From the NCBI GenBank assembly GCA_902773135.1, contig CACYDP010000107.1, positions 1-45,053 on the forward strand: a DNA stretch of 45,053 nucleotides. The letters run 5' to 3'. The translations under genes were made by a program, and so were the position numbers. This stretch comes from an uncultured Ruminococcus sp. (GTDB lineage Bacteria > Bacillota > Clostridia > Oscillospirales > Acutalibacteraceae). Positions 7,864-15,666 of this stretch are shown here, piece by piece (the first letter of the stretch is position 1; each line of letters starts with the position of its first letter). The notes beneath the pieces are model-generated. The model had not been told where the DNA came from. It did no database searches and saw only the letters and a list, made by a program, of their open reading frames with translations.

Positions 7864-10158
7864 ATGAGTAAAAAATATATAAGAAGAAATATTTCGATCG
7901 CATTGCTTTGTGCGGCTCTGGCAGGCTCAATGGTTCTTTCGGGCTGCGGCACTTCTGAATCTGCTGAAAGTTCATCGGAGAAAAATGTTTCAACTGTTTC
8001 GGAGTCTTCGGATACGAAAAGTGAGGCGGCTTCGGCAAATGAAAAAACAGCATCTTCTGTTGATTTTGATAAAGAAGATACCGATACCTCTTATGATGAA
8101 AACGGCTCTGTGTCGATTACGCTCAACGGAAATTCTGCTTCCGTTTCGGGTGACGGTGCAAAGGCGGACGGTTCAACCGTTACTATCAGCAAGGCCGGAA
8201 CTTATGTGATAAGCGGTAAACTGGATGACGGTAATATTGTGATCGCTGCGGATAAAAACGATACGGTCAAACTGGTTCTGAACAATGCCGAAATTAACAG
8301 CAAAACGACTTCGGCAATTTATTCGTCAAAGGCGGATAAAACCATCATTCTTCTTCAGGACGGAACGGTAAATACCATATCGGACGGCAGTGATTATGTT
8401 ACGAAATCCGATACGTCAAGTGAATCAAGCGATTCGGATACCGATACTTCTGATGATTCTGATGCACCCAATGCGGCAATATTTATTCAGGACGACCTGA
8501 CGATTCTCGGCAACGGCACACTGAACGTAACCGGTAATGCTAACAACGGTATTACCAGCAAAGATACGCTCCGTATTTCAAGCGGTACGATTAACGTGAC
8601 TGCTTCTCATCACGGAATAACAGGAAAAGATAACCTTGCCATCGAGGGAGGAAAAATTACCGTCACAGCCGAAAGCGGCGATGGTCTGCGTTCGACATAT
8701 TCCAAAACAGATGATAAGGATAAAGGCAATGTCTTTATTGAAAATACGGAAATCAATGTTACTGCCGGCAATGACGGTATACAGGCAGAATATGACCTTA
8801 CCGTGAACAGCGGCACCATCACTATTGTTACAGGCGGCGGTGCAGCAGCCAACAAAACAAGCAATAACGGCGGAGGTTTTGGCTTTAACAACTCGTCATC
8901 TTCGGACGATACGGAAAGTATGAAAGGAATCAAGGCAGGAGATAATCTGACGATTAACGGCGGTACTATATCTGTCGATTCCTATGATGATTCCATACAC
9001 AGCAACGGCGATGCCTCTATCACCGGAGGAACTATTAATCTGAAATCGGGCGATGATGGCATACACAGCGATAATACTCTGACCGTAAAAGACGGAATGA
9101 TTACCGTTGAACAGTCCTATGAAGGTCTTGAGGGCAATATTATCAACATTAGCGGCGGTACTACTGATATTACCGCAAGTGATGACGGTGTGAACTGCTC
9201 GGGCGGCAATGATGCCAGCGGATTCGGCGGTATGGACGGCAATATGCAGTTCGGCAGAGGCGGAATGAGAGGAATGTCCCAGAATACAGCGGATTCTACA
9301 AATGTGACATTAACGGCTGCCACCGAGGATTCGGCAAGTGAAAGCAAAACAGCCGAAATACCTGAACTCAATATCAGCGGCGGTACGTTATATGTAAACG
9401 CTCAGGGCGATGGTCTTGACAGCAACGGAAATGTGGAAATGAGCGGCGGTACAGTGGTTGTAAACGGTACTACCAGCGGCGGAAATGGTATTCTTGACCA
9501 TAACGGCACATTTAATCTGACCGGAGGTACTTTGATCGGTGCCGGTACGTCCGATATGTTGGAAATGCCTTCCGATTCTTCTTCGCAAAAAACAATCGCT
9601 GTATTATTTGAACAAAATCAGACAGCGGGATCTTCTGTCTATCTGACAGACAGTGACGGAAAAGTGATTGCAGCAATGAGCCCCGAAAAGAATTACAGCT
9701 GCTTGCTATTCAGCTCATCGGCTCTTGAAAGCGGGAAAACTTATAAAGTTTACTCGGGCGGAAAAATAACAGGCGATTCTGTTCACGGTTATTACAGCCA
9801 GGCAGTTGTATCTGACGGAACGGAATATTGTTCATTTGCCCTCTCTGAAAATGCGGTAACTTATGTCAACGCAAGCGGTGTGACAACGTATTCGGGAATG
9901 GGCGGCGGAATGGGAGGCCGTATGGGTATGGGTCGCCAAAATGTTGATGATCAGCAGACACCTCAGATGCCTGACAATCAGAACGGCGATAACCAACAGA
10001 CACCTCAGATGCCCGACAATCAGAATGGCAATGACCAGCAGACACCTCAGATGCCCGAGAACCGAACCGGCGGCAGAGGCGGACGTATGCAGGACAGAGA
10101 AAATGCATCTTCCGGCGACAATGCCGAAAAAGCGGCTTCCGCTGCGGAATCTGTATAA
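7864..10158 (+). CDS. Large DUF4353-type beta-helix carbohydrate-binding lipoprotein
   Basis: A 764-residue surface lipoprotein. The signal peptide ends in lipobox L25-S-G-C28, so the mature protein is lipid-anchored at the outer face of the membrane. After a Ser-rich linker come many short turns of the type ISGGTINV, GDDGIHS and LTVKDGMI, which indicate a right-handed parallel beta-helix. The same architecture is known from Cthe_2159 (DUF4353), which binds cellulose and pectic acid with calcium. The C-terminus is a Gly/Met-rich patch (MGGGMGGRMGMG), then three tandem 14-residue copies of QQTPQMPDNQNG with an extra two residues each, then a basic Gly-rich end. The ATG at 7864 is chosen because GGAG at 7851 gives proper spacing; the ATG at 7855 abuts it. 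TATAAT at 7808-7813 is a likely -10 box. Confidence 0.82.
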   Translation: MSKKYIRRNISIALLCAALAGSMVLSGCGTSESAESSSEKNVSTVSESSDTKSEAASANEKTASSVDFDKEDTDTSYDENGSVSITLNGNSASVSGDGAKADGSTVTISKAGTYVISGKLDDGNIVIAADKNDTVKLVLNNAEINSKTTSAIYSSKADKTIILLQDGTVNTISDGSDYVTKSDTSSESSDSDTDTSDDSDAPNAAIFIQDDLTILGNGTLNVTGNANNGITSKDTLRISSGTINVTASHHGITGKDNLAIEGGKITVTAESGDGLRSTYSKTDDKDKGNVFIENTEINVTAGNDGIQAEYDLTVNSGTITIVTGGGAAANKTSNNGGGFGFNNSSSSDDTESMKGIKAGDNLTINGGTISVDSYDDSIHSNGDASITGGTINLKSGDDGIHSDNTLTVKDGMITVEQSYEGLEGNIINISGGTTDITASDDGVNCSGGNDASGFGGMDGNMQFGRGGMRGMSQNTADSTNVTLTAATEDSASESKTAEIPELNISGGTLYVNAQGDGLDSNGNVEMSGGTVVVNGTTSGGNGILDHNGTFNLTGGTLIGAGTSDMLEMPSDSSSQKTIAVLFEQNQTAGSSVYLTDSDGKVIAAMSPEKNYSCLLFSSSALESGKTYKVYSGGKITGDSVHGYYSQAVVSDGTEYCSFALSENAVTYVNASGVTTYSGMGGGMGGRMGMGRQNVDDQQTPQMPDNQNGDNQQTPQMPDNQNGNDQQTPQMPENRTGGRGGRMQDRENASSGDNAEKAASAAESV

Positions 10159-10317
10159 GAGCCTGTTTAAAATCTTAGTACCGTACGTCTTTTTGGCGTA
10201 TGTTTCTGCTAACTGCGTCAAAAAACTTGTCATACGCCAGTATGCCTGCGTCTTTTTTCCTTGTTATCGAAAAATGACACTTCAAAAATCCGTACGGCAC
10301 AGATATTAAACAGGCTC
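10159..10317. mobile_element. 159-bp MITE-like palindromic element with 3-bp target duplication
   Basis: Perfect 12-bp terminal inverted repeats GAGCCTGTTTAA (10159-10170) and TTAAACAGGCTC (10306-10317) are flanked by the direct repeat TAA (10156-10158 and 10318-10320). Inner inverted repeats (CCGTACG/CGTACGG at 10181 and 10291, and TGGCGTATG/CATACGCCA at 10194 and 10231) let the whole element fold on itself. There is no coding capacity, so movement would need a transposase in trans. The left TAA is the stop codon of the upstream gene. Confidence 0.8.
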
Positions 10318-10335
10318 TAAAAAGTATAAGTTTAT

Positions 10336-10371
10336 ATCCTTCGGCAGATATTCTCTGTCGGAGGATTTTTT
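10336..10371 (+). terminator. Terminator of the beta-helix lipoprotein gene
   Basis: A 13-bp stem, 10336-10348 with 10354-10366, includes two G-U pairs and has a 5-nt loop and a T-tract to 10371. The MITE now separates it from the gene it serves. Confidence 0.85.
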
Positions 10372-10380
10372 CGATTCATT

Positions 10381-10409
10381 GTATAATTTCATAAAATAAA
10401 GCCCATATT
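10381..10409 (+). promoter_or_regulatory. Candidate sigma-F-type promoter of spoIIR
   Basis: GTATA (10381-10385), a 15-nt spacer and GCCCATATT (10401-10409) fit the sigma-F pattern GYWTA-N15-GnnnAnAnT. In Bacillus spoIIR is transcribed by sigma-F. A TATAAT overlaps at 10382-10387 but has no good -35 box. The match is visible; the sigma assignment is inference. Confidence 0.5.
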
Positions 10410-10489
10410 CTTCTCAGATAAAACGATTGGTGAAAGATGGTTATTCTGTCCGGGATTTATATTCCGCTGTTTTAAGGAGAGAAAATTTT

Positions 10490-11095
10490 ATGAAATTTTT
10501 TTTCAAAGCCCTCTGCTGTGCATTGGTATTCTGCTGTATATTTTCAATGACAGGTTTTTACGGTGCGTGTGACGACATAGAAAATTCGGTATTCAGACTT
10601 CATATTCTTGCCAACTCGGACAGTGATGAAGATCAGGAATTGAAATTAAAGGTTCGTGACGGTATATTGGAATATACCGAACAGCTTTTTGACAAATGCA
10701 GTACCAAGGAAGAATCAATGCAGTGTGCCCAAAAAAATATCAATGAAATCCGTCAATATGCCCAGTCACTTGTGTACAGGTACGGATATGATTATGATGT
10801 CAGTGCCTATATTACCAAAATGCCGTTTAATACAAGAGTGTATGAAAACTTCACTTTGCCTGCCGGAACATATGATGCACTGAGAATTATTATCGGAAGC
10901 GGCAGCGGTCATAACTGGTGGTGTGTACTCTATCCGTCTCTTTGTCTGGGTTCTGCACAGGAAAATGATGATAAACTTCAGGCAACAGTGAATCAGGGTG
11001 AGTGTGACATACTTACCGACAGCGGTAAGTATGAGGTGAAATTTAAAATAGTGGAAATCTTTGAAAGTATTCAAAATCTGTTTTCGTCACGATGA
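10490..11095 (+). CDS. spoIIR: Stage II sporulation protein R
   Basis: A 201-residue secreted signalling protein. In sporulation it is made in the forespore and activates the SpoIIGA protease, so that pro-sigma-E is processed in the mother cell. Family hallmarks are the N-terminal signal sequence, the block SVFRLHILANSDSDEDQELKLKVRD, the pattern MPFNTRVYENFTLPAGTYDALRI and the C-terminal GSGHNWWCVLYPSLC. The ATG at 10490 follows AAGGAGAG; a longer in-frame start at 10427 has no ribosome binding site. It shows that the host can probably sporulate. It stands alone between a sigma-F-like promoter and a strong terminator. Confidence 0.95.
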   Translation: MKFFFKALCCALVFCCIFSMTGFYGACDDIENSVFRLHILANSDSDEDQELKLKVRDGILEYTEQLFDKCSTKEESMQCAQKNINEIRQYAQSLVYRYGYDYDVSAYITKMPFNTRVYENFTLPAGTYDALRIIIGSGSGHNWWCVLYPSLCLGSAQENDDKLQATVNQGECDILTDSGKYEVKFKIVEIFESIQNLFSSR

Positions 11096-11116
11096 TGAAG
11101 GGGATAGGTCTGTTTG

Positions 11117-11161
11117 GGGTTCTTTCGCAAAAGCAGCTATTTTGCGAAAGAACCCTTTTTT
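11117..11161 (+). terminator. spoIIR terminator
   Basis: A very stable perfect stem begins with GGGTTCTTTCGCAAAA (11117-11132), has its partner ending at 11155, and is followed by TTTTTT. Confidence 0.92.
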
Positions 11162-11226
11162 CTTATTTTACGTGAGTTTTGATTGCAAAATAAAAAGAAC
11201 TGTTGAGTTAAGTCCCAAAAATGACA

Positions 11227-11288
11227 CCTGTAAAAAAATTATTTTTTTAATTTGACCTTTTGGGGTCAAATTTTTTTATTTTTACAGG
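11227..11288 (+). terminator. AT-rich nested hairpin upstream of the phage cluster
   Basis: An outer pair CCTGTAAAAA/TTTTTACAGG (11227 and 11279-11288) encloses AATTTGACC/GGTCAAATT followed by TTTTTTTA. The inner hairpin is terminator-like. It lies in the 346-nt gap between spoIIR and the first phage gene. That gap shows no convincing sigma-A promoter, so this structure may control entry into the phage operon. Confidence 0.6.
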
Positions 11289-11307
11289 GGATAGTGAAAG
11301 GAGTTTC

Positions 11308-11328
11308 ATGGGCAACAACATTGATTGA
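11308..11328 (+). other. Six-codon mini-ORF behind a strong ribosome binding site
   Basis: AAAGGAG precedes ATG at 11308, which opens MGNNID and then stops with TGA at 11326-11328. It is not in frame with the terminase. It may be a leader peptide, or the original start of a gene interrupted when the GC-rich repeat that follows was inserted. Confidence 0.35.
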
Positions 11329-11339
11329 TGCCTAATTCT

Positions 11340-11417
11340 GAGTATAGGGGCTTTGCCCCAAACCCCACCAGGACTGCTCGCCCTGGACCCCGGCAGGAGC
11401 TGCGAGCCCCTGCACCC
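11340..11417. repeat. GC-rich dispersed repeat, copy 1
   Basis: A locally GC-rich block full of small dyads (GGGGCTTTGCCCC, CCAGG...CCTGG, GCAGGAGCTGC...CCCCTGC). Its last part (11393-11417) closely matches 42171-42195. The composition contrasts sharply with the AT-rich surroundings. It lies in the leader of the phage operon. Confidence 0.6.
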
Positions 11418-11441
11418 GTAATTGAGAAAAGAGGTGATGGT

Positions 11442-11939
11442 TTGAATAAAAAAAGAAATTCGCTGAGCCTGAAAGAAAAACTGTTCTGCTTTTATTATAC
11501 CGAATTATGTGATGCAGTCAAAGCTGCCTCTAAATCGGGTTACAGCAGACCGGATAAAATTTCGGTTGCTTTGTTGTCTAAAAAGTCTGTTTGCGATGAA
11601 ATCAAAAGAATCTTCGCCAAAAGAGAACAAAATATCTGGAATAAAGTGAAATGCGGATATGAAAAACTGGCTTTCGGCAGTACGGAAGATGCAGTCAAAC
11701 TGATGTTTTTCAACAATCCGACAAATGATGAAATTGAAAAACTGGATCTGTTTCATATTGCCGAAATCAAACGTCCTAAAGAAGGAGCGATGGAAATTAA
11801 ATTTTTTGACAGATTAAAAGCAATTGAAAAATTGGAGAATATTGGATATGCAAAAAAATCCGAGGAATCTGATTTTTACAGGGCGGTGATAGGAGGATTG
11901 GAACAAAATGATCAAAATTTTGGAAGTGACGGCTGCTGA
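11442..11939 (+). CDS. Phage terminase small subunit
   Basis: A 165-residue protein that should recognise DNA for packaging and hand it to the large terminase. The N-terminus has the Terminase_2-type helix-turn-helix (LSLKEKLFCFYYTELCDAVKAASKSGYSRPDKISVALL), then a helical middle and a C-terminal helix. I start at the TTG at 11442 because GAGGTGATGG precedes it. An upstream ATG (11325) would translate through the GC-rich repeat and give a nonsense Pro/Arg-rich leader. It overlaps the large subunit by one base (TGATG). It is the first gene of the 17-gene cluster. Confidence 0.82.
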   Translation: MNKKRNSLSLKEKLFCFYYTELCDAVKAASKSGYSRPDKISVALLSKKSVCDEIKRIFAKREQNIWNKVKCGYEKLAFGSTEDAVKLMFFNNPTNDEIEKLDLFHIAEIKRPKEGAMEIKFFDRLKAIEKLENIGYAKKSEESDFYRAVIGGLEQNDQNFGSDGC

Positions 11940-13201
11940 TGACATTTAAACCTTTTTCCAAAAAACAGCTGGCTGTATTAGGGTGGTGGTCGCCTCTGCG
12001 GGAAAGTTCACGCTGTGATGGAATTATCTGTGACGGGGCGGTCAGGAGCGGAAAGACGCTTTGTATGAGTGTTTCCTTTATCTCATGGGCAATGTATTGT
12101 TTTCAGAACCGAAGTTTTGCTATTTGCGGAAAAACAATCAAATCCGTGAAACGCAATGTCGCTGAACCGCTTTTGCCCATACTGCGGAGTCTTGGTTTTG
12201 AAGTCAATGAAAAATTATCATCAAACAGTTTTGAGGTGATGTCGGAGACGCATAAAAATAAATTTTACCTTTTTGGAGGACGTGATGAAAGTTCCGCTTC
12301 TCTGATCCAGGGAATGACTTTATGCGGCGTGCTTTTTGATGAAGCCGCTTTGATGCCCCGTTCGTTTGTCGAACAGGCAGTGGCAAGATGTTCTGTTGAA
12401 AACTCGAAACTGTGGTTCAACTGTAATCCCGAATATCCGCAGCATTGGTTTTGCAGGGAATGGGTCAGAAAAACTAATGAAAAAAACTTGTATTATCTGC
12501 ATTTTACAATGGACGATAATCCGTCATTGTCTGAAAAAATCAGAAACAGATACAAAAGTCTGTATTCGGGAAGTTTTTATGAAAGATTTGTTCTCGGAAA
12601 ATGGACTGCCAACGAGGGACTGGTGTATCCGTTTATGTCGGACGACAGAATGTTTTATGATGTCCCCTTGAACTGTGATGGAGATGAAGATTTTGACGAA
12701 TATGCCGTTTCTTGTGATTACGGTACGGTGAATCCCTCATCGTTCGGCTTGTGGGGACTAAAGGAGGGTGTGTGGTACAGAATCAAAGAATATTACTACA
12801 ATTCGAGAAAAGAAGGAATGTCAAGAACCGATGAGGAGCATTACAGTGGTTTGTGCGAACTGGTCGGTGGAAGAAAAATACGGAAAATAGTGGTTGACCC
12901 GTCGGCTGCAAGCTTTATGGAGGTGATAAGAAGGCATGGCACATACCCTGTGGTTCCTGCTAAAAACAACGTGCTTGACGGTATCAGACAGACCAGTACC
13001 GCTCTGAAAGAAGGAAGTGTACGTATTTGTAAAAGCTGTGAAGACTGTATCAGGGAGTTCGGTATGTACAGGTGGGAAAGCGGCGGCAGAGATGCTCCGA
13101 TAAAAGAAAACGATCACGCAATGGATGACATCAGGTATTTTGTCAGTACGGTTGCTGCATATGATGATGACGTGATTTTTGCTTTTGCATCGGAAAGATG
13201 A
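11939..13201 (+). CDS. Phage terminase large subunit (ATPase-nuclease)
   Basis: A 420-residue packaging motor of the PBSX/Terminase_3 type. The Walker A motif is GAVRSGKT at residues 33-40 and the Walker B motif is VLFDEA at about 131-136. The RNase H-like nuclease acidic residues lie in SCDYGT, VVDPSAASF and the C-terminal NDHAMDDIRYF. All are intact, so it should be able to translocate and cut DNA. Its start overlaps the small-subunit stop. An intact packaging motor matters here because the cluster lacks replication and lysis genes. Confidence 0.95.
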   Translation: MTFKPFSKKQLAVLGWWSPLRESSRCDGIICDGAVRSGKTLCMSVSFISWAMYCFQNRSFAICGKTIKSVKRNVAEPLLPILRSLGFEVNEKLSSNSFEVMSETHKNKFYLFGGRDESSASLIQGMTLCGVLFDEAALMPRSFVEQAVARCSVENSKLWFNCNPEYPQHWFCREWVRKTNEKNLYYLHFTMDDNPSLSEKIRNRYKSLYSGSFYERFVLGKWTANEGLVYPFMSDDRMFYDVPLNCDGDEDFDEYAVSCDYGTVNPSSFGLWGLKEGVWYRIKEYYYNSRKEGMSRTDEEHYSGLCELVGGRKIRKIVVDPSAASFMEVIRRHGTYPVVPAKNNVLDGIRQTSTALKEGSVRICKSCEDCIREFGMYRWESGGRDAPIKENDHAMDDIRYFVSTVAAYDDDVIFAFASER

Positions 13202-13220
13202 TGTTTGAGGTGGTGAAAGT

Positions 13221-14360
13221 TTGAATTTTAATTTTGGCAGAAAAAAGAAAAAAACGGAACAAGCGGTGATGCAGACTGCGGTAAGCAGCGGTTATAGTGA
13301 GAGTTTGTTTTCGTATTTCGGTTCTCATAATGCTTATAACGGCTGTGAACGTCAGTTGTACCGGTCGCTGAGAGAAAATATACCGATTATCGATGCGGCT
13401 GTATATAAAATTATACGGTTGATAGGCGGATTTAAAATACAATGTGAGAACAAAAAAATCAGTGAGGAAATCAATCGGTTTCTTGACAACGTACGGGTAA
13501 ACAGCTGTGAATCGGGAATATCGAGCTTTATTTCGGGATATGCCGATCAGCTGCTGACATACGGTACGGCTGTGGGAGAAATTGTAATGGACGGCGGAGG
13601 GGATATTGCCGGGTTATACGTTTCTTCTCTTGATGATGTGGAATTATGCAGAGGAAAAAGTCCTTTTGATCTGAAAATTATGGCAGTCGGAAAAGGCGGT
13701 GAAAGAATTGCCGTTCGTTATCCAGAACTCATATTATGCAGCGTTCTGATGCCTGAACCTGAAAATGTATACGGAACCTCTTTGCTCAGAGGATTGCCTG
13801 CTGTGAGCGAGGTCTTTATGAAAATTATCAGGGCAGTGGGAACAAACTGGGACAGAGTGGGAAATGTACGTTTTGCGGTTTCGTACAAGCCTTCCGAAAA
13901 TGAAAGAAGTTTTTCTAAGGACAGGGCAAAACAGATAGCAGGAGAATGGAGCAAGGCAATGAAAAGCCGTGAACCCAAAGATTTCGTGACGGTGGGAGAT
14001 GTAAGCATTAAAGTGATCGGTGCGGATAATCAGATACCCGACAGCGAAATTCCGGTGAAACAGCTTTTGGAACAAATTGTTGCCAAATTATCGATTCCTC
14101 CGTTTTTACTCGGTCTTTCATGGTCCACAACCGAAAGAATGTCTTCGCAGCAGGTCGATATTCTTACAAGTGAACTGGACTATTACAGAAGTTTGCTGAA
14201 TACTGCTATTCTGAAAATTTGCAGTGTCTATATGAAATGCAGGGGGATCAAGGAAGAAATCGAAATTGTATGGGACAGCGTTAATTTACAGGACGAAGTG
14301 GAACTGGCAAGGGCAAAACTGCTGAATGCTCAGGCAGATCAGATTATTGACAAGGGGTGA
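13221..14360 (+). CDS. Phage portal protein
   Basis: A 379-residue portal subunit expected to form the dodecameric channel at one capsid vertex. Typical elements are IPIIDAAVYKIIRLIGGF near the N-terminus, PEPENVYGTSLLRGLP near the middle, and the LLEQIVAKLSIPPFLLGLSW and MSSQQVDILTSELDYYRSLL helices near the C-terminus. The TTG start at 13221 follows GAGGTGG by 7 nt. Its stop overlaps the putative GTG start of the protease gene. Confidence 0.9.
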   Translation: MNFNFGRKKKKTEQAVMQTAVSSGYSESLFSYFGSHNAYNGCERQLYRSLRENIPIIDAAVYKIIRLIGGFKIQCENKKISEEINRFLDNVRVNSCESGISSFISGYADQLLTYGTAVGEIVMDGGGDIAGLYVSSLDDVELCRGKSPFDLKIMAVGKGGERIAVRYPELILCSVLMPEPENVYGTSLLRGLPAVSEVFMKIIRAVGTNWDRVGNVRFAVSYKPSENERSFSKDRAKQIAGEWSKAMKSREPKDFVTVGDVSIKVIGADNQIPDSEIPVKQLLEQIVAKLSIPPFLLGLSWSTTERMSSQQVDILTSELDYYRSLLNTAILKICSVYMKCRGIKEEIEIVWDSVNLQDEVELARAKLLNAQADQIIDKG

Positions 14361-15292
14361 TTTTTATCAATCAAGATGAACTGAAACTGATTAACAACTA
14401 CACAAGAAGTCCGTTTGGTGAAGATGATGTGTATGTTTTTTCGGTGGTACTCTGTGATAACGAAATCGACAGAGATTTTGAGAGGTTTTCGGATGATACA
14501 TTGGATGCCTTTGAAAAAATGTTTGTGGGTGTGACGGGAATTACCGATCATAACCCTAAAAGCGACAATCAGAGTGCAAGAATTTTTTCATGCAGAACCG
14601 AATATCCGGAACACCAAAAATGTAGTGACGGAAAACCGTATAAACGTCTTTGTGCAAGAGCTTATATGCCGAAGAGTGCTAAAAACAGCGACTTGATACT
14701 GTCACTTGAAAGCGGTATCAAAAAAGAAGTTAGTATAGGCTGTGCTGTTGGAAAAAGAATCTGTTCCATATGCGGCGATGATATTTCTGTGTGCAGCCAT
14801 ATTAAAGGAAAATCTTATGGCAATCAACTTTGTTTTGCCGAACTCAGAGATCCTGCCGATGTGTACGAATGGTCGTTTGTGGCTGTTCCGGCACAGCGTA
14901 AGGCGGGCGTGATCAAAAGTTATCAGTCTATGAAAACGGAGGAAAGTATGAATATCGAAAAGAAACTCAGAAGTCAAACCGAACAACATTTTACGGCAGA
15001 CGAAATGAAATTACTGGCAGATAAAATTGCCGTACTCGAGGAAAAAGCTGCTCAGGGTGAATTTTACTGCAAAAAACTGAAAGAGGACATTATGGCTCTT
15101 TCGGCGTCGGCTTTACCGGAATTATCGGAACATATCTTACAGTATGTGATCGATAAAATGAATATTACTCAGCTTGATGAGTTTAAAAAGTCACTGGAAA
15201 AAAAAGCTGCCAAATCGTTTCCTGTGGTTCCGCAGCTTTTCAGAAACAGTGAAAATGACAAAAACAACAATATTGACTACAAAAACATATGA
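14357..15292 (+). CDS. Prohead protease fused to a scaffold domain
   Basis: A 311-residue protein. Residues 20-185 resemble an HK97-type assembly protease: a strand with NEIDRDFERFS, probable catalytic H65 (ITDHNP) and S126 (KEVSIGCAV), then EWSFVAVPA. A cysteine/histidine cluster (CSIC at 136-139, CSH at 146-148) interrupts the fold and may hold zinc. From about residue 200 the protein is a long polar coiled-coil-like scaffold. It would shape and mature the capsid. The start is odd: the GTG at 14357 sits inside AAGGGGTGA, so translation may instead begin at a rare ATT or ATC a few codons later. Confidence 0.75.
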   Translation: MIFINQDELKLINNYTRSPFGEDDVYVFSVVLCDNEIDRDFERFSDDTLDAFEKMFVGVTGITDHNPKSDNQSARIFSCRTEYPEHQKCSDGKPYKRLCARAYMPKSAKNSDLILSLESGIKKEVSIGCAVGKRICSICGDDISVCSHIKGKSYGNQLCFAELRDPADVYEWSFVAVPAQRKAGVIKSYQSMKTEESMNIEKKLRSQTEQHFTADEMKLLADKIAVLEEKAAQGEFYCKKLKEDIMALSASALPELSEHILQYVIDKMNITQLDEFKKSLEKKAAKSFPVVPQLFRNSENDKNNNIDYKNI

Positions 15293-15304
15293 GGAGGTTT
15301 TTTG

Positions 15305-15640
15305 ATGAACGTATCATTTACAGGCTATAAAGAGGGAATCGTGACATTTGAGGCAGAAAGTGATGTGACGGCAGGTATGCCCGTGACTGTGTCGGGAAAC
15401 GGCAAAGTGAAAAAAGCAACTAATGTTTTTTGCGGTATCTGCAAGGGTGTCAGAAACGGTTATGCGGCTGTTCAGCTTGACGGTTATGTGCAAGTGCCGT
15501 ATACAAGTACTTTAACGGTAGGTTACCAGTCTCTGGCGGCGGACAGCACCGGCAAATTAAAAGTGGACGCTTCCAACGGCAGACAAATTCTGGTGGTGGA
15601 TATTGATACCGTTAACTCGATGGCAGGGATTATACTTTGA
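15305..15640 (+). CDS. Probable capsid decoration / head-stabilising protein
   Basis: An 111-residue beta-rich protein between the protease and the major capsid genes, the usual place for a decoration protein. The pattern VTFEAESDVTAGMPVTVSGNGKVKKA, then GICKGVRNGYAAVQLDGYVQVPYTS, resembles small phage head-stabilising proteins of this kind. The ATG at 15305 has a perfect AGGAGG 7 nt upstream; the TTG at 15302 is closer than ideal. The strong ribosome binding site fits a protein needed in hundreds of copies. Confidence 0.65.
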   Translation: MNVSFTGYKEGIVTFEAESDVTAGMPVTVSGNGKVKKATNVFCGICKGVRNGYAAVQLDGYVQVPYTSTLTVGYQSLAADSTGKLKVDASNGRQILVVDIDTVNSMAGIIL

Positions 15641-15666
15641 TTTTTTAAAGAAAGGAATTTTTGATA

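Noticed and set aside
10159-10309. ORF fragments extending into the MITE-like element
   Set aside because: The sequence is a nested palindrome with terminal repeats and target duplication; no protein is expected.
11325-11441. N-terminal extension of the small terminase from the ATG at 11325
   Set aside because: The extension would translate the GC-rich repeat; the TTG at 11442 has a proper ribosome binding site and gives the normal N-terminus.
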